Positions 6,643 through 6,963 of a stretch of DNA of 6,963 bases are shown here, piece by piece. This DNA is from Planctomycetota bacterium. GTDB taxonomy: Bacteria; Planctomycetota; GCA-002687715. The position numbers and the translations under genes were made by a program. Numbering within the stretch: position 1 is the stretch's first letter; each line of letters begins with the position of its first letter. The stretch spans positions 1-6,963 of the forward strand of contig JABSRK010000203.1 of the NCBI GenBank assembly GCA_013213915.1, given 5' to 3'. The notes below the pieces were generated by a model. It was not told where the DNA came from. It made no database searches and saw nothing but the letters and a program-made list of their open reading frames with translations.

Positions 6643-6646
6643 GGAG
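6643..6646 (+). promoter_or_regulatory. Ribosome binding site deciding a GTG start
   Basis: GGAG lies 8 nt before the GTG at 6655-6657. The next in-frame GTG upstream, at 6565, would put about 30 non-hydrophobic residues before the signal peptide. This site therefore fixes the start at 6655. Confidence 0.6.
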
Positions 6647-6654
6647 TTCCCCAA

Positions 6655-6963
6655 GTGTGCCGAAAGCAGCTTCTCCGCGCGACCACCCTCGCGCTCGCGG
6701 TTTCGACATGGGTCGGCGCGCAGACGCTCACGGTCAACGGCTCGACAAGCCATGCCAATCTCCAACTCGACCCATCCCTGACACACGCTCTCGTGTTGAC
6801 CGGGCCGGCGAACGTCCCGTTCCACTGGATCGCGGACCAGGACCCGGGGCCATCCACCGTGGGTCCCGTAACGCTCCCCGTTGGGATCCCGGCTTCCACC
6901 ATCGACGTCGGAATGGGCATGCCGATCCCCGCAACGGGGACACCTCAGGAATCGCTGACCATC
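6655..6963 (+). CDS. Secreted protein of unknown function, N-terminal part (runs off right edge)
   Basis: The plus strand is open from a GTG at 6655 to the window end, giving 103 codons without a stop. The product starts MCRKQLLRATTLALAVSTWV and is followed by GAQTLTV. Two basic residues, a hydrophobic core (about 9-20) and VGA-QT at 20-24 make a good signal peptide, cleaved after residue 22. The mature part is rich in Thr, Pro, Gly, Val and Asp with short alternating hydrophobic stretches, such as LTHALVLTGPANVPFHWIA and STVGPVTLPVGIPAS. This suggests an extracellular beta-rich domain. I recognise no catalytic motif and no known family. Short secreted proteins of this style are common in Planctomycetota genomes, which is only a loose impression. 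A GGAG 8 nt upstream supports the GTG start. An alternative is the N-terminus of a larger surface or adhesion protein, since the 3' end is missing. Confidence 0.8.
   Translation, partial: MCRKQLLRATTLALAVSTWVGAQTLTVNGSTSHANLQLDPSLTHALVLTGPANVPFHWIADQDPGPSTVGPVTLPVGIPASTIDVGMGMPIPATGTPQESLTI

Larger units (their letters stand above)
6460..6654. promoter_or_regulatory. Divergent intergenic region between transaminase and secreted-protein gene
   Basis: This 195-base region lies between two divergently transcribed genes and must hold both promoters. An AT-rich island at 6515-6526 contains GATAAT on the minus strand (6522-6517), a possible -10 for the transaminase gene, without a good -35. A better candidate points to the right and is listed separately. 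I see no small coding region with convincing signals here. Confidence 0.5.

Overview
This is a GC-rich bacterial window with densely packed genes and several overlapping stop/start junctions. It holds six genes on both strands and one decayed gene. The organism cannot be named from the sequence. GC richness, GTG starts, a secreted D-aminoacylase and a secreted beta-rich protein of low complexity would fit a Planctomycetota-like or Myxococcota-like genome, but this is a low-confidence inference.

Left block (1-2951, minus strand): a surface-polysaccharide operon transcribed leftward. It runs from a multi-membrane-span oligosaccharide flippase, through a family 2 glycosyltransferase with a membrane-anchored C-terminus, to a family 4 glycosyltransferase that leaves the window at base 1. 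The first two genes overlap by an ATGA. The third starts at a GTG 4 nt after the second gene's stop. Together they look like part of a locus that adds sugars to a lipid-linked glycan and flips it across the inner membrane.

Middle block (2952-5519, plus strand): the 388-base gap after the flippase start is not empty. It carries the 3' remnant of an RlmI-type SAM-dependent rRNA methyltransferase gene, broken in all three frames and cut off at its 5' side. Twenty-two bases later starts a secreted N-acyl-D-amino-acid deacylase with all its expected metal and catalytic residues. A MobA/MocA-like nucleotidyltransferase is coupled to it through a TGATG junction.

Right block (5584-6963): a D-amino-acid-transaminase-like PLP enzyme lies on the minus strand, converging on the nucleotidyltransferase gene. 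Then comes a divergent intergenic region of about 195 bases. A plus-strand gene for a secreted protein of unknown function follows and leaves the window at the right edge.

The deacylase and the transaminase could act in sequence. The exported deacylase would release free D-amino acids from N-acyl-D-amino acids, and the cytoplasmic transaminase would convert them to 2-oxo acids. I saw no tRNA, rRNA, CRISPR array, insertion sequence or attachment site.
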